In this document: positions 1 to 5,885 of the stretch, one piece after another
Position numbering within the stretch: position 1 is the first letter of the stretch
Layout of the letters: every line of letters begins with the position of its first letter
NCBI GenBank assembly: GCA_910585065.1
Contig: CAJUCG010000125.1
Span: forward strand, 1-9,742
DNA from: an uncultured Lachnospiraceae bacterium
Lineage (GTDB): Bacteria > Bacillota > Clostridia > Lachnospirales > Lachnospiraceae
Reading direction: 5' to 3'
DNA: 9,742 nt
Translations under genes and position numbers: made by a program
The notes under the pieces: generated by a model
What the model saw: the letters and a program-made list of their open reading frames with translations, nothing else
Database searches by the model: none
What the model was told of the DNA's origin: nothing

Positions 1-2043
1 GTTATCCTGTTCGCTCCACTCCGCATCGATAAGCCTTCTTCGCTCCTCTTCGGAGAGGTTCATCACATTGATACAGTCCGTGCGATGAATGGAAACGCCC
101 CTGCCCCTTGTCACAAAACCGACAATCTCATCGCCCGGGACAGGAGAACAGCACCGGGAAAAATGCACTGCCACATCCTGGATACCCTGCACGATAATAC
201 CACCCTTGTGGTGTACCTGTGCCACCTTGTCGCTCTTTATCTCCGCGACTGCCTCAAGCACCTGTTCATCCGTGATCTCTTTCTTGTGCTTCTTTTCGTA
301 CTCCTCCAAAAGTCTATTGACAATCTGCCCTTCCTTTAAGCCCCCATGCCCAATAGCAGCGTAGATGGAATCCCAGTCACGGAACCCGTATTTTCTCAGG
401 CAGGTTTCCATAAACTCCTTCTTTAACAGATCACTTAACACAATATTCTTTGACTTGCAATAATTTACCACCAATTCCTTGCCGCGCGAAATATTGTCCT
501 CTTTTAATTCTGACTTAAACCACTGATTAATCTTATTTTTTGCCTGCGTACTTTTAACTAGGCTGAGCCAATCGCGGCTCGGACCTCTTGAATTTTGTGA
601 GGTGATCACTTCAATGCGGTCGCCGTTCTGAATTACATAGTCGAAGGTAACTAATTTTCCATTCACCCTCGCTCCCACCATCTTGTTGCCGACAGCACTG
701 TGGATGCTATAGGCAAAGTCAACCGGAGTCGAACCCGCCGGCAAATTTTTCACATCTCCCGTCGGCGTAAAGCAATATACGCTGTCGGAGAAAAGGTCTA
801 AGTCGTTCTTTAGCAAACTTAAAAACTCCCGATTATCCGACATATCCCTCTGCCATTCCAAGATCTGGCGAAGCCAGGTCAATTTCTCCTCCTCGGTTCG
901 CTCCGGGGTCTTGCCGCTTTGCGTCTCTTTATATTTCCAGTGCGCTGCAATCCCGTACTCCGCAGTGCGGTGCATATCGTAGGTGCGAATTTGAATCTCA
1001 AACGGCTGTCCCTTCGGACCTATCAAAGTGGTGTGAAGAGACTGATACATATTTGCCTTTGGCATTGCAATATAGTCCTTAAACCGCCCTGGGATCGGCT
1101 TATACATCTCATGAATCACGCCGAGTGCCGCATAGCAATCCTTTACGCTGTCCACAATAATGCGGATCGCAAAAATATCATAGATCTGATCAAAATTCTT
1201 ATGTTGATTTACCATCTTTTTGTAAATACTAAAGAAATGTTTTACCCTGCCGTTAATCTTTGCCTCTATGCCCGCATCCTCAATCTGCTCGCTGACCTCT
1301 GCGATAATATCCGCAATAAATTTGTCGCGCACCTCTTTCTTTGAGTCAAGCCGCTCCTCCAAATCCTTATAGACTTCGGGTTCCAGATATTTTAACGACA
1401 GATCGTCTAATTCAATCTTTATCTTTGAAATGCCAAGGCGCTGCGCAATCGGCGCGTAAATATCCATTGTCTCACGGGATTTATCAATCTGTCTATCCGG
1501 GGTCTGATACTGCATAGTGCGCATATTGTGCAGACGGTCGGCAAGCTTAATTAAAATCACACGGATATCCTTTGCCATCGCAAGAAACATCTTGCGCAAA
1601 TTCTCCGCCTGAATCTCCACCTTGTCCTTTGAGTAGTTTAACTGCGTCAGTTTTGTAACACCGTCCACTAAAAGGGCAACTTCCTCGCCAAACTGCGCTT
1701 TAAGCTCCTCCACCGTCATCGCCGTATCCTCCACAACATCGTGCAGAATCCCTGCGATAATAGATTCCTTATCAAGTTCCAACTCCGCTAAAATGATGGC
1801 GACGCAGACCGGGTGAATAATATAGGGTTCCCCAGATTTGCGGGACTGTCCCTCATGCGCTTTAAGTGCGACCTGATAAGCCTTCTCTACCATGGACAGA
1901 TCGGTAGAAGGATGGTAATTTCGAATGGTTGCCATCAAAATATCATGCAGTTCCTCCACACTCGTAAAATCCTTCGGTGTAGCAAAGGGCATTCTCTCTT
2001 CCAGATTCTTATTTTGCAATTCTGTCCTTTCCTTTTCGTCCAT
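1..2043 (-). CDS. relA: Bifunctional (p)ppGpp synthetase/hydrolase Rel (RelA/SpoT family), 3' end beyond window
   Basis: This cytoplasmic stringent-response enzyme makes and hydrolyses (p)ppGpp. The frame is open from ATG 2043-2041 to the window edge (681 codons visible), preceded by GGAGG six bases upstream. The HD hydrolase domain has HDVVEDT at residues 101-107, after HEGQ..SGEPYIIHP. The synthetase domain has RFKD at 320-323 and then YIAMPKANMYQSLHTT. RxKD rather than the RelA-type ExDD is typical of bifunctional enzymes, and both active sites look intact. A TGS domain follows at about 415-480 (DSVYCFTPTGD..FAYSIHS). The conserved-cysteine (zinc-finger-like) region has CC at 631-632 and HRTDC ending at 657. 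Family members are usually about 730-780 residues, so mainly the C-terminal ACT/RRM domain is missing. It lies 63 bp downstream of apt with no terminator between, the common Firmicutes order, so it is probably in one operon with apt. Confidence 0.96.
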   Translation of the reverse strand, partial: MDEKERTELQNKNLEERMPFATPKDFTSVEELHDILMATIRNYHPSTDLSMVEKAYQVALKAHEGQSRKSGEPYIIHPVCVAIILAELELDKESIIAGILHDVVEDTAMTVEELKAQFGEEVALLVDGVTKLTQLNYSKDKVEIQAENLRKMFLAMAKDIRVILIKLADRLHNMRTMQYQTPDRQIDKSRETMDIYAPIAQRLGISKIKIELDDLSLKYLEPEVYKDLEERLDSKKEVRDKFIADIIAEVSEQIEDAGIEAKINGRVKHFFSIYKKMVNQHKNFDQIYDIFAIRIIVDSVKDCYAALGVIHEMYKPIPGRFKDYIAMPKANMYQSLHTTLIGPKGQPFEIQIRTYDMHRTAEYGIAAHWKYKETQSGKTPERTEEEKLTWLRQILEWQRDMSDNREFLSLLKNDLDLFSDSVYCFTPTGDVKNLPAGSTPVDFAYSIHSAVGNKMVGARVNGKLVTFDYVIQNGDRIEVITSQNSRGPSRDWLSLVKSTQAKNKINQWFKSELKEDNISRGKELVVNYCKSKNIVLSDLLKKEFMETCLRKYGFRDWDSIYAAIGHGGLKEGQIVNRLLEEYEKKHKKEITDEQVLEAVAEIKSDKVAQVHHKGGIIVQGIQDVAVHFSRCCSPVPGDEIVGFVTRGRGVSIHRTDCINVMNLSEEERRRLIDAEWSEQDN

Positions 2044-2106
2044 GACCCGCCTCCAAACTTATGTAGGTTGATATTGTTCGTACATCTTTAAAAAGCGATG
2101 CAAAAA

Positions 2107-2631
2107 TTATTTTCCATCATAACAGATAACAGAGTCCACCGGATAGCCCTGTAATTTCTTCCTGCCTAAAAGCCCCGCAAGTTCCATTAAAAATACCATC
2201 TTTACCACCCTTCCGCCCAGGCGTTCAATCAGTCGGATCATCGCACTTGTTGTGCCTCCGGTCGCAATCAGATCGTCGATAATCACAACTTTTTGTCCCG
2301 GCTTTATCGCGTCCTTATGAATCTCGACTACCGCCGTGCCGTACTCAAGCTCATATTCCTCCGCGATCGTCTCGCACGGGAGCTTTCCTTTCTTGCGAAT
2401 CGGCACAAAGGGCTTTCCCAAATTGTAGGCGATCGGCACTCCAAAAATAAACCCGCGGGACTCCGGTCCTACCACCACATCGAAATCCACGCCCTCAAGA
2501 CACGCCTGCATTGCGTCGATCGATGCGTGAAGCCCCTGTGCATCCTGCAGCACACTTGTCACGTCCCGGAAAATAATTCCTTTTTCTGGGAAATCCGGGA
2601 TACTTCTTACATAATCCTTCAGTTCTTTCAT
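2107..2631 (-). CDS. apt: Adenine phosphoribosyltransferase
   Basis: Apt converts adenine and PRPP to AMP and pyrophosphate in cytoplasmic purine salvage. The 174-residue product matches the usual family length (about 170-175). It has GPESRGFIFG at 55-64, the flexible-loop segment RKKGKLP at 80-86, and the PRPP-binding signature VVIIDDLIATGGT at 115-127. I chose ATG 2631-2629, giving an N-terminus MKELKDYVRSIPDFP, because AAGGAAGGG lies just upstream at a normal distance. A GTG 21 bases further upstream has no binding site of its own. The gene precedes rel by 63 bp, consistent with the apt-rel operon of many Firmicutes. Two candidate promoters and an AT-rich leader of up to about 180 nt lie upstream. 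All key motifs are intact. Confidence 0.97.
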   Translation of the reverse strand: MKELKDYVRSIPDFPEKGIIFRDVTSVLQDAQGLHASIDAMQACLEGVDFDVVVGPESRGFIFGVPIAYNLGKPFVPIRKKGKLPCETIAEEYELEYGTAVVEIHKDAIKPGQKVVIIDDLIATGGTTSAMIRLIERLGGRVVKMVFLMELAGLLGRKKLQGYPVDSVICYDGK

Positions 2632-2683
2632 TGTCTTCGCCCTTCCTTTCACGAAAGTAATAAAATACTATAAATAATGTATA

Positions 2684-2711
2684 ATTATATCACTCTTTCG
2701 CCGTTTCGCAA
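2684..2711 (-). promoter_or_regulatory. Candidate proximal sigma-A promoter for apt-rel
   Basis: On the minus strand TTGCGA (2711-2706) is followed after 16 bases by a perfect TATAAT (2689-2684). Transcription would start near 2677, giving a leader of about 45 nt to the apt ATG. The -10 box is strong and the -35 matches four of six bases. The surroundings are AT-rich, so a chance -10 match is possible. Confidence 0.5.
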
Positions 2712-2719
2712 CGTTTTTT

Positions 2720-2755
2720 TTAGGAAGGAGGCATTTTTTCGCTATTTTTTTTCAT
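2720..2755 (-). other. Possible 11-codon upstream reading frame in the long apt leader
   Basis: An ATG at 2755-2753 opens a frame reading MKKNSEKMPPS and ending in TAA at 2722-2720. A GGGAG lies four bases upstream, a weak ribosome binding site. Its last codons (CCT CCT TCC) form a CCTCCTTCC string that is complementary to Shine-Dalgarno sequences. It would exist only in transcripts from the distal promoter. The region is rich in A tracts, so this may be chance. Confidence 0.2.
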
Positions 2756-2817
2756 TTTTCTCCCATCCCTTAATCGGAATTTTTTTCTTTATCCTCTCCC
2801 CTTATTGATTTTGCTCA

Positions 2818-2846
2818 AGTATAGCAACATTATACAATCTTGTCAA
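2818..2846 (-). promoter_or_regulatory. Candidate distal sigma-A promoter for apt-rel
   Basis: On the minus strand a perfect TTGACA (2846-2841) is followed after exactly 17 bases by TATACT (2823-2818), which matches five of six bases of the -10 consensus. The start would be near 2811, leaving a leader of about 180 nt before apt. By sequence this is a better overall promoter than the proximal one. The longer leader would include the short reading frame and CCUCCUU element described in the findings. Confidence 0.6.
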
Positions 2847-2882
2847 CGAAATGGAAAATAAAAGCAAATTCCCTGCAAAATT

Positions 2883-2911
2883 TTGACTGGAAAAAGTATC
2901 TGTAATATGAT
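2883..2911 (+). promoter_or_regulatory. Sigma-A promoter of the DUF4317-like gene
   Basis: TTGACT (2883-2888) and TATGAT (2906-2911) are separated by exactly 17 bases, and each box matches the consensus at five of six positions. Transcription would start near 2918, giving a leader of about 40 nt. The ribosome binding site AGAAGGA lies at 2944-2950, ahead of the ATG at 2957. The promoter points away from the apt-rel promoters, so the intergenic region is a divergent promoter region. Confidence 0.72.
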
Positions 2912-2956
2912 ACGATATGGAATGCAAACTGATAACTATAGAAAGAAGGAAACTCC

Positions 2957-4288
2957 ATGAACAAAAAAGATATTCTTGAACTCAAACACCGGATGAAAAA
3001 AACGCATTGTACCTTTACACATATGTGCGGCTGCTATGTCAATGCCGAAAAAGAAATCGTTCTGACTTTTGATGAAAATTTTCTAAATCTTGAGGAAGAG
3101 GAACTCCACAAATATCTGGAAATTGCTGCAAAGACGCTTTCTGGCACACCAAAGGACAATCTTCTTGAACTTGCATTTCCAAAAGAGGCGGAGGATGAGG
3201 GCGGAAAACAGCAGTTTTTGATGGGATTAAAGGAGAGCAAATTAAAAAATCATGAGCTTGTTATGGCTTTGTTCCGTCTGGTGATCGATAATTATGAATA
3301 CGAGGGGAATTATCTTATTCTTCTCTTTCATGATGCCTATGATGTGATGAAAAAAACAAACGATAATCTCTCGCTTGACGAATCGGAGGAAGTGTATGAG
3401 TATCTGCTTTGTGCCATCTGTCCGGTAACTCTTTCCAAGGCGGCACTAGGATACCTGGAAAACGATCACCGCATTGGTGCGCGCAAGCGCGACTGGGTGG
3501 TCGGTGCGCCGGATACAGGGTTTGTCTTTCCTGCTTTTACCGAGCGCAGCACGGATATTCACTCCGTTCTATATTACACAAGGGACACAAAAAGCCCGCA
3601 CAATGAATTTATGGAATGTGTTCTTGGCTGCCCTGCCCGCCAGACGGCAACAGAAAAAAAGACCTCCTTTCAGGACATTGTGACAAGTGCCGTGCCGGAT
3701 GAGCGGGGGCGCGAACGTGTTCTGTACGATATCCACGAAACTTTGCAGGAAATGGTGGAGGAACAGGCACTGTATACTGAGGACAAAAAGGAACCTGACC
3801 CCATTGTACTTACTCCAAAAGCAATTCAGGAAGTACTAATTCACAGTAAAGTGCCGGACGAGATCGCCGCGCGCATTGAAAATTCCTACACAGAAAAATT
3901 TACAGACGAGCCGCCAGTAGCCGATCTTTTAGTGGATAAAAAACTCTTAAATGCGGGGGCGCAGGCACGCAGGGAAGAGGAACTCAGAGTTGAAATGCAG
4001 CAGTTAAAAGACGAACTTGGACACACCAAAAATGAACTTATTCTGGCACAAAATACCGCAAAAGCTATCTCAGATTTTGCCGATACAAATTTGGAAGCTG
4101 CCTCCTCCCAAACAGAAGAACCCGAAATGGCATCCGAATTTGATGTTTTGCTGCGCGTCGCACCGCAAAAGGCGGATCAGATCACCACGCAGATCATTGG
4201 CGGCAGACGCTGTGTCATTATTCCAATAGAAGAAAATGAACATATAAAAGTGAATGGAGAGGAACTTGCCGGGCAGACAAAAGACTAA
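2957..4288 (+). CDS. DUF4317-like protein of unknown function
   Basis: This 443-residue cytoplasmic protein has no signal peptide or membrane segment. The N-terminus (MNKKDILELK.., then CTFTHMCGCYVN with C18, C24 and C26) resembles the DUF4317 family I know from Lachnospiraceae; this is recall, not a search. The acidic stretch NLEEEELHKYLEIAAKTLSG at 44-63 also fits. Further cysteines lie at 152, 155, 221 and 225. Residues about 336-368 are charged and heptad-like, probably a coiled coil. The C-terminal segment from about 394 (EFDVLLRVAPQKADQITTQ) looks like a separate small domain. The ATG is supported by AGAAGGA seven bases upstream. The gene has its own promoter and terminator, so it is probably monocistronic. 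No function is established, and I do not assign one. Confidence 0.9.
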   Translation: MNKKDILELKHRMKKTHCTFTHMCGCYVNAEKEIVLTFDENFLNLEEEELHKYLEIAAKTLSGTPKDNLLELAFPKEAEDEGGKQQFLMGLKESKLKNHELVMALFRLVIDNYEYEGNYLILLFHDAYDVMKKTNDNLSLDESEEVYEYLLCAICPVTLSKAALGYLENDHRIGARKRDWVVGAPDTGFVFPAFTERSTDIHSVLYYTRDTKSPHNEFMECVLGCPARQTATEKKTSFQDIVTSAVPDERGRERVLYDIHETLQEMVEEQALYTEDKKEPDPIVLTPKAIQEVLIHSKVPDEIAARIENSYTEKFTDEPPVADLLVDKKLLNAGAQARREEELRVEMQQLKDELGHTKNELILAQNTAKAISDFADTNLEAASSQTEEPEMASEFDVLLRVAPQKADQITTQIIGGRRCVIIPIEENEHIKVNGEELAGQTKD

Positions 4289-4328
4289 AAAAAGGGGACT
4301 GCTGCAAAACTGCAACAGCCCCTTTTTT
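4289..4328. terminator. Bidirectional rho-independent terminator between convergent genes
   Basis: GGGG-A-CTGCTGCA (4294-4306) pairs with TGCAACAGCCCC (4311-4322), with one bulged A and one C/A mismatch. It is flanked by an A tract on the left and six T on the right, so it can terminate in either direction. It begins right after the TAA of the plus-strand gene and lies 20 bp beyond the xylanase stop, so one hairpin can serve both. Confidence 0.85.
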
Positions 4329-4348
4329 CTTATTTTGCAAAAAAGAGT

Positions 4349-5608
4349 TTAATACCCCGCCTTTTCCTTGATCTGCAATGCCCCATACAGTGCGTATTTT
4401 GGCATATAGAGCGTATCGTAGAGCAGCGGGCTTGCATCCTTGCGCCAGGAAAGTCCATCCGCAAAGCCCCAGAATGTCAGCGCCTCCATCTTAACCTTGC
4501 CTTCCTCCGCCAGTTTAAACAATCCCTCTATCAGTTCATAGTAGTACTTGCCCTGTGTCCTTAAATTTTCATCCGTATCCATAAGTTTATTCTGCCAGGT
4601 GCCAAGCGATACATCAAGCTCGGTTAATTCAACCATCAATCCTGTCGCGCCAAGCCGCTCCACCGTATTAAGATAGGTGTTCATATCGTCGCCAGTGTAG
4701 AGATGCGCCTGTAAACCAATCCCGTCAATTAAATAATTTCCTTCCTCATCCACCAAGGTATCCACAAATTTTAAAAGCGTGTCGGTCTTGTACTGTTCAT
4801 TATAGTCGTTGTAGTACAATGCAATACTTTCCGGTGCGTATTTATCCGCATAGTAAAATGCGTGCCAGAGATAATCCTCCCCGATAATCTGATACCAGTA
4901 GTTCATTTCCTCGCGGATCTTTCCGTCTTCCATCCAAGCCTCGTTGACCACATCATAGGCATAAAATAGATCAGTATAGCCATACTCGTCCAGTTTTTCG
5001 AACACCTGTTTGATATAACTCTCCATGCGCGCAAGCATCACCTCACGGGTTACAAATGGCGCGTTCGTGTCAAAATTCTCATGGAAAATCCACTTTGGTG
5101 TCTGGCTGTGCCAGATAATCGTGTGACCGCGCACCTCCATATTGTTTTCGCGCGCAAAATCAAGCATTTTGACGATATCTGTATTGAACTCCACAACTAG
5201 CTCACCCGCCTCAATACTCGCCGCCTTATCAAGAATATAATCCGGCTTCATTGAGTTTTCCATCGTTACACTGTTAAAGTTCTTCTTGATAATGTCAGCG
5301 AGAAAATCTTTCTCAATCATCTGCGTGGTAAGACAGGTTCCCACCTTCATCTCATGCTCTGAAAATACGGACTGGAGTGCTGGGATTTCCTCTTCCACTA
5401 CCTTTGTCGGCTCCGGGGTACTTGTTGGCTTTGGTGTACTCGCCTCCTCTTTTGTTGGTTCCGGTGTGCTTGTCGGCTCCCCCGGATCTACAGCTTGTGT
5501 TACTGCCGCAGTTGGTTCTTCTGGCTTTTTCTCCTCTTCATTTCCGCAGGCGATAAAGGACAACAACATCATCCCTGCCAAAATCCCTGCAATACCTCTT
5601 TTTTTCAT
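4349..5608 (-). CDS. GH10 endo-1,4-beta-xylanase, predicted lipoprotein
   Basis: This enzyme hydrolyses internal beta-1,4 bonds of xylan outside the cell. From ATG 5608-5606 it has 419 residues. A GTG nine bases upstream overlaps the ribosome binding site GGAGG and is rejected. The N-terminus MKKRGIAG..LLSFIAC is a lipoprotein signal with lipid cysteine C21; phenylalanine at -3 is slightly unusual. Residues about 22-75 are a Pro/Thr/Glu-rich linker with PTSTPEPTK twice (45-53 and 61-69). The GH10 barrel follows, with GHTIIWHSQTPKW at 161-173 and DVVNEAW with acid/base E223. LYYNDYN is at 264-270, LQAHL has H302, VELTELDV has nucleophile E330, and WGFADGLSWR is at 380-389. No carbohydrate-binding module is present, so the protein is a catalytic domain tethered to the membrane. 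Both catalytic glutamates are present and the family assignment is secure. Confidence 0.96.
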   Translation of the reverse strand: MKKRGIAGILAGMMLLSFIACGNEEEKKPEEPTAAVTQAVDPGEPTSTPEPTKEEASTPKPTSTPEPTKVVEEEIPALQSVFSEHEMKVGTCLTTQMIEKDFLADIIKKNFNSVTMENSMKPDYILDKAASIEAGELVVEFNTDIVKMLDFARENNMEVRGHTIIWHSQTPKWIFHENFDTNAPFVTREVMLARMESYIKQVFEKLDEYGYTDLFYAYDVVNEAWMEDGKIREEMNYWYQIIGEDYLWHAFYYADKYAPESIALYYNDYNEQYKTDTLLKFVDTLVDEEGNYLIDGIGLQAHLYTGDDMNTYLNTVERLGATGLMVELTELDVSLGTWQNKLMDTDENLRTQGKYYYELIEGLFKLAEEGKVKMEALTFWGFADGLSWRKDASPLLYDTLYMPKYALYGALQIKEKAGY

Positions 5609-5639
5609 AAAAAACACCTCCGTATGCTATCCCCCAATC

Positions 5640-5659
5640 AAAACCCTATCCGGGGTTTT
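5640..5659 (-). promoter_or_regulatory. Hairpin in the xylanase mRNA leader
   Basis: AAAACCC (5640-5646) and GGGTTTT (5653-5659) form a perfect seven-bp inverted repeat with a six-base loop. It lies between the candidate promoter and the ribosome binding site of the xylanase gene. On the minus strand the right arm ends in TTTT, so it could act as a weak attenuator or an mRNA-stabilising stem. There is no longer U tract, so this is tentative. Confidence 0.3.
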
Positions 5660-5674
5660 TCGGCTGCTAGGATA

Positions 5675-5683
5675 ATCATACCA
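5675..5683 (-). promoter_or_regulatory. Candidate extended -10 promoter of the xylanase gene
   Basis: On the minus strand TGG-TATGAT fits an extended -10 element (TGnTATAAT, one mismatch). The start would be near 5668, giving a leader of about 60 nt. No convincing -35 is visible 17 bases upstream (AGAAAA), which fits an extended -10 or activator-dependent promoter. I found no clear catabolite-response operator here. Confidence 0.45.
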
Positions 5684-5709
5684 CAAGGTCATTGATATTT
5701 TCTCCCTAA

Positions 5710-5862
5710 TTATTGCAGGATTTCACCTATTTTTTGCGGTTTGAAAGTCCTATTTGCAAACCGCGGTTCCATTGATTCCTTTAACTCTTCCTCAAACGAC
5801 CGCCATTTAACTGCCTGGTTCTCCGCCTCATTTACAAATAGTCTTTCATTTATTATAACACC
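5710..5862 (-). pseudogene. Possible gene remnant: open frame without a start codon
   Basis: Downstream of helD on the same strand an open frame of about 50 codons ends with TAA at 5712-5710. It contains VNEAENQAVKWRSFEEEL followed by KESMEPRFANRTFKPQK, which has a protein-like amino acid mix for an intergenic stretch. It has no good start. The ATG at 5850-5848 lies in another frame and stops after five codons, and the only in-frame ATG is in ESMEPRF. It could be the 3' remnant of a lost gene, a small gene broken by a one-base deletion near its start, or chance. I do not recognise the sequence. Confidence 0.27.
5736..5764. repeat. 8-bp perfect inverted repeat between helD and the xylanase gene
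   Basis: GCGGTTTG (5736-5743) and CAAACCGC (5757-5764) are perfect inverted copies with a 13-base spacer. No T tract follows the stem on either strand, so it is not a standard terminator. The geometry would suit either a regulator operator or an RNA hairpin. It lies within the possible remnant frame. Confidence 0.4.
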
Positions 5863-5885
5863 CGCAAAAAAATTTTTTACCCTTT

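Noticed and set aside
919..1344. 141-codon plus-strand open frame
   Set aside because: It lies wholly inside the rel synthetase domain on the opposite strand, has no ribosome binding site, and its translation is Leu/Cys/Ile-rich shadow sequence.
2632..2652. GTG start for apt at 2652
   Set aside because: No Shine-Dalgarno upstream; the GTG-led codons contain the binding site of the ATG at 2631.
2722..2731. Strong plus-strand Shine-Dalgarno-like AGGAAGGAGG
   Set aside because: No ATG, GTG or TTG follows at a usable distance, so it is not a plus-strand gene start; it matters only as the complement in the apt leader.
5609..5617. GTG start for the xylanase at 5617
   Set aside because: The GTG overlaps the GGAGG ribosome binding site that correctly serves the ATG at 5608.
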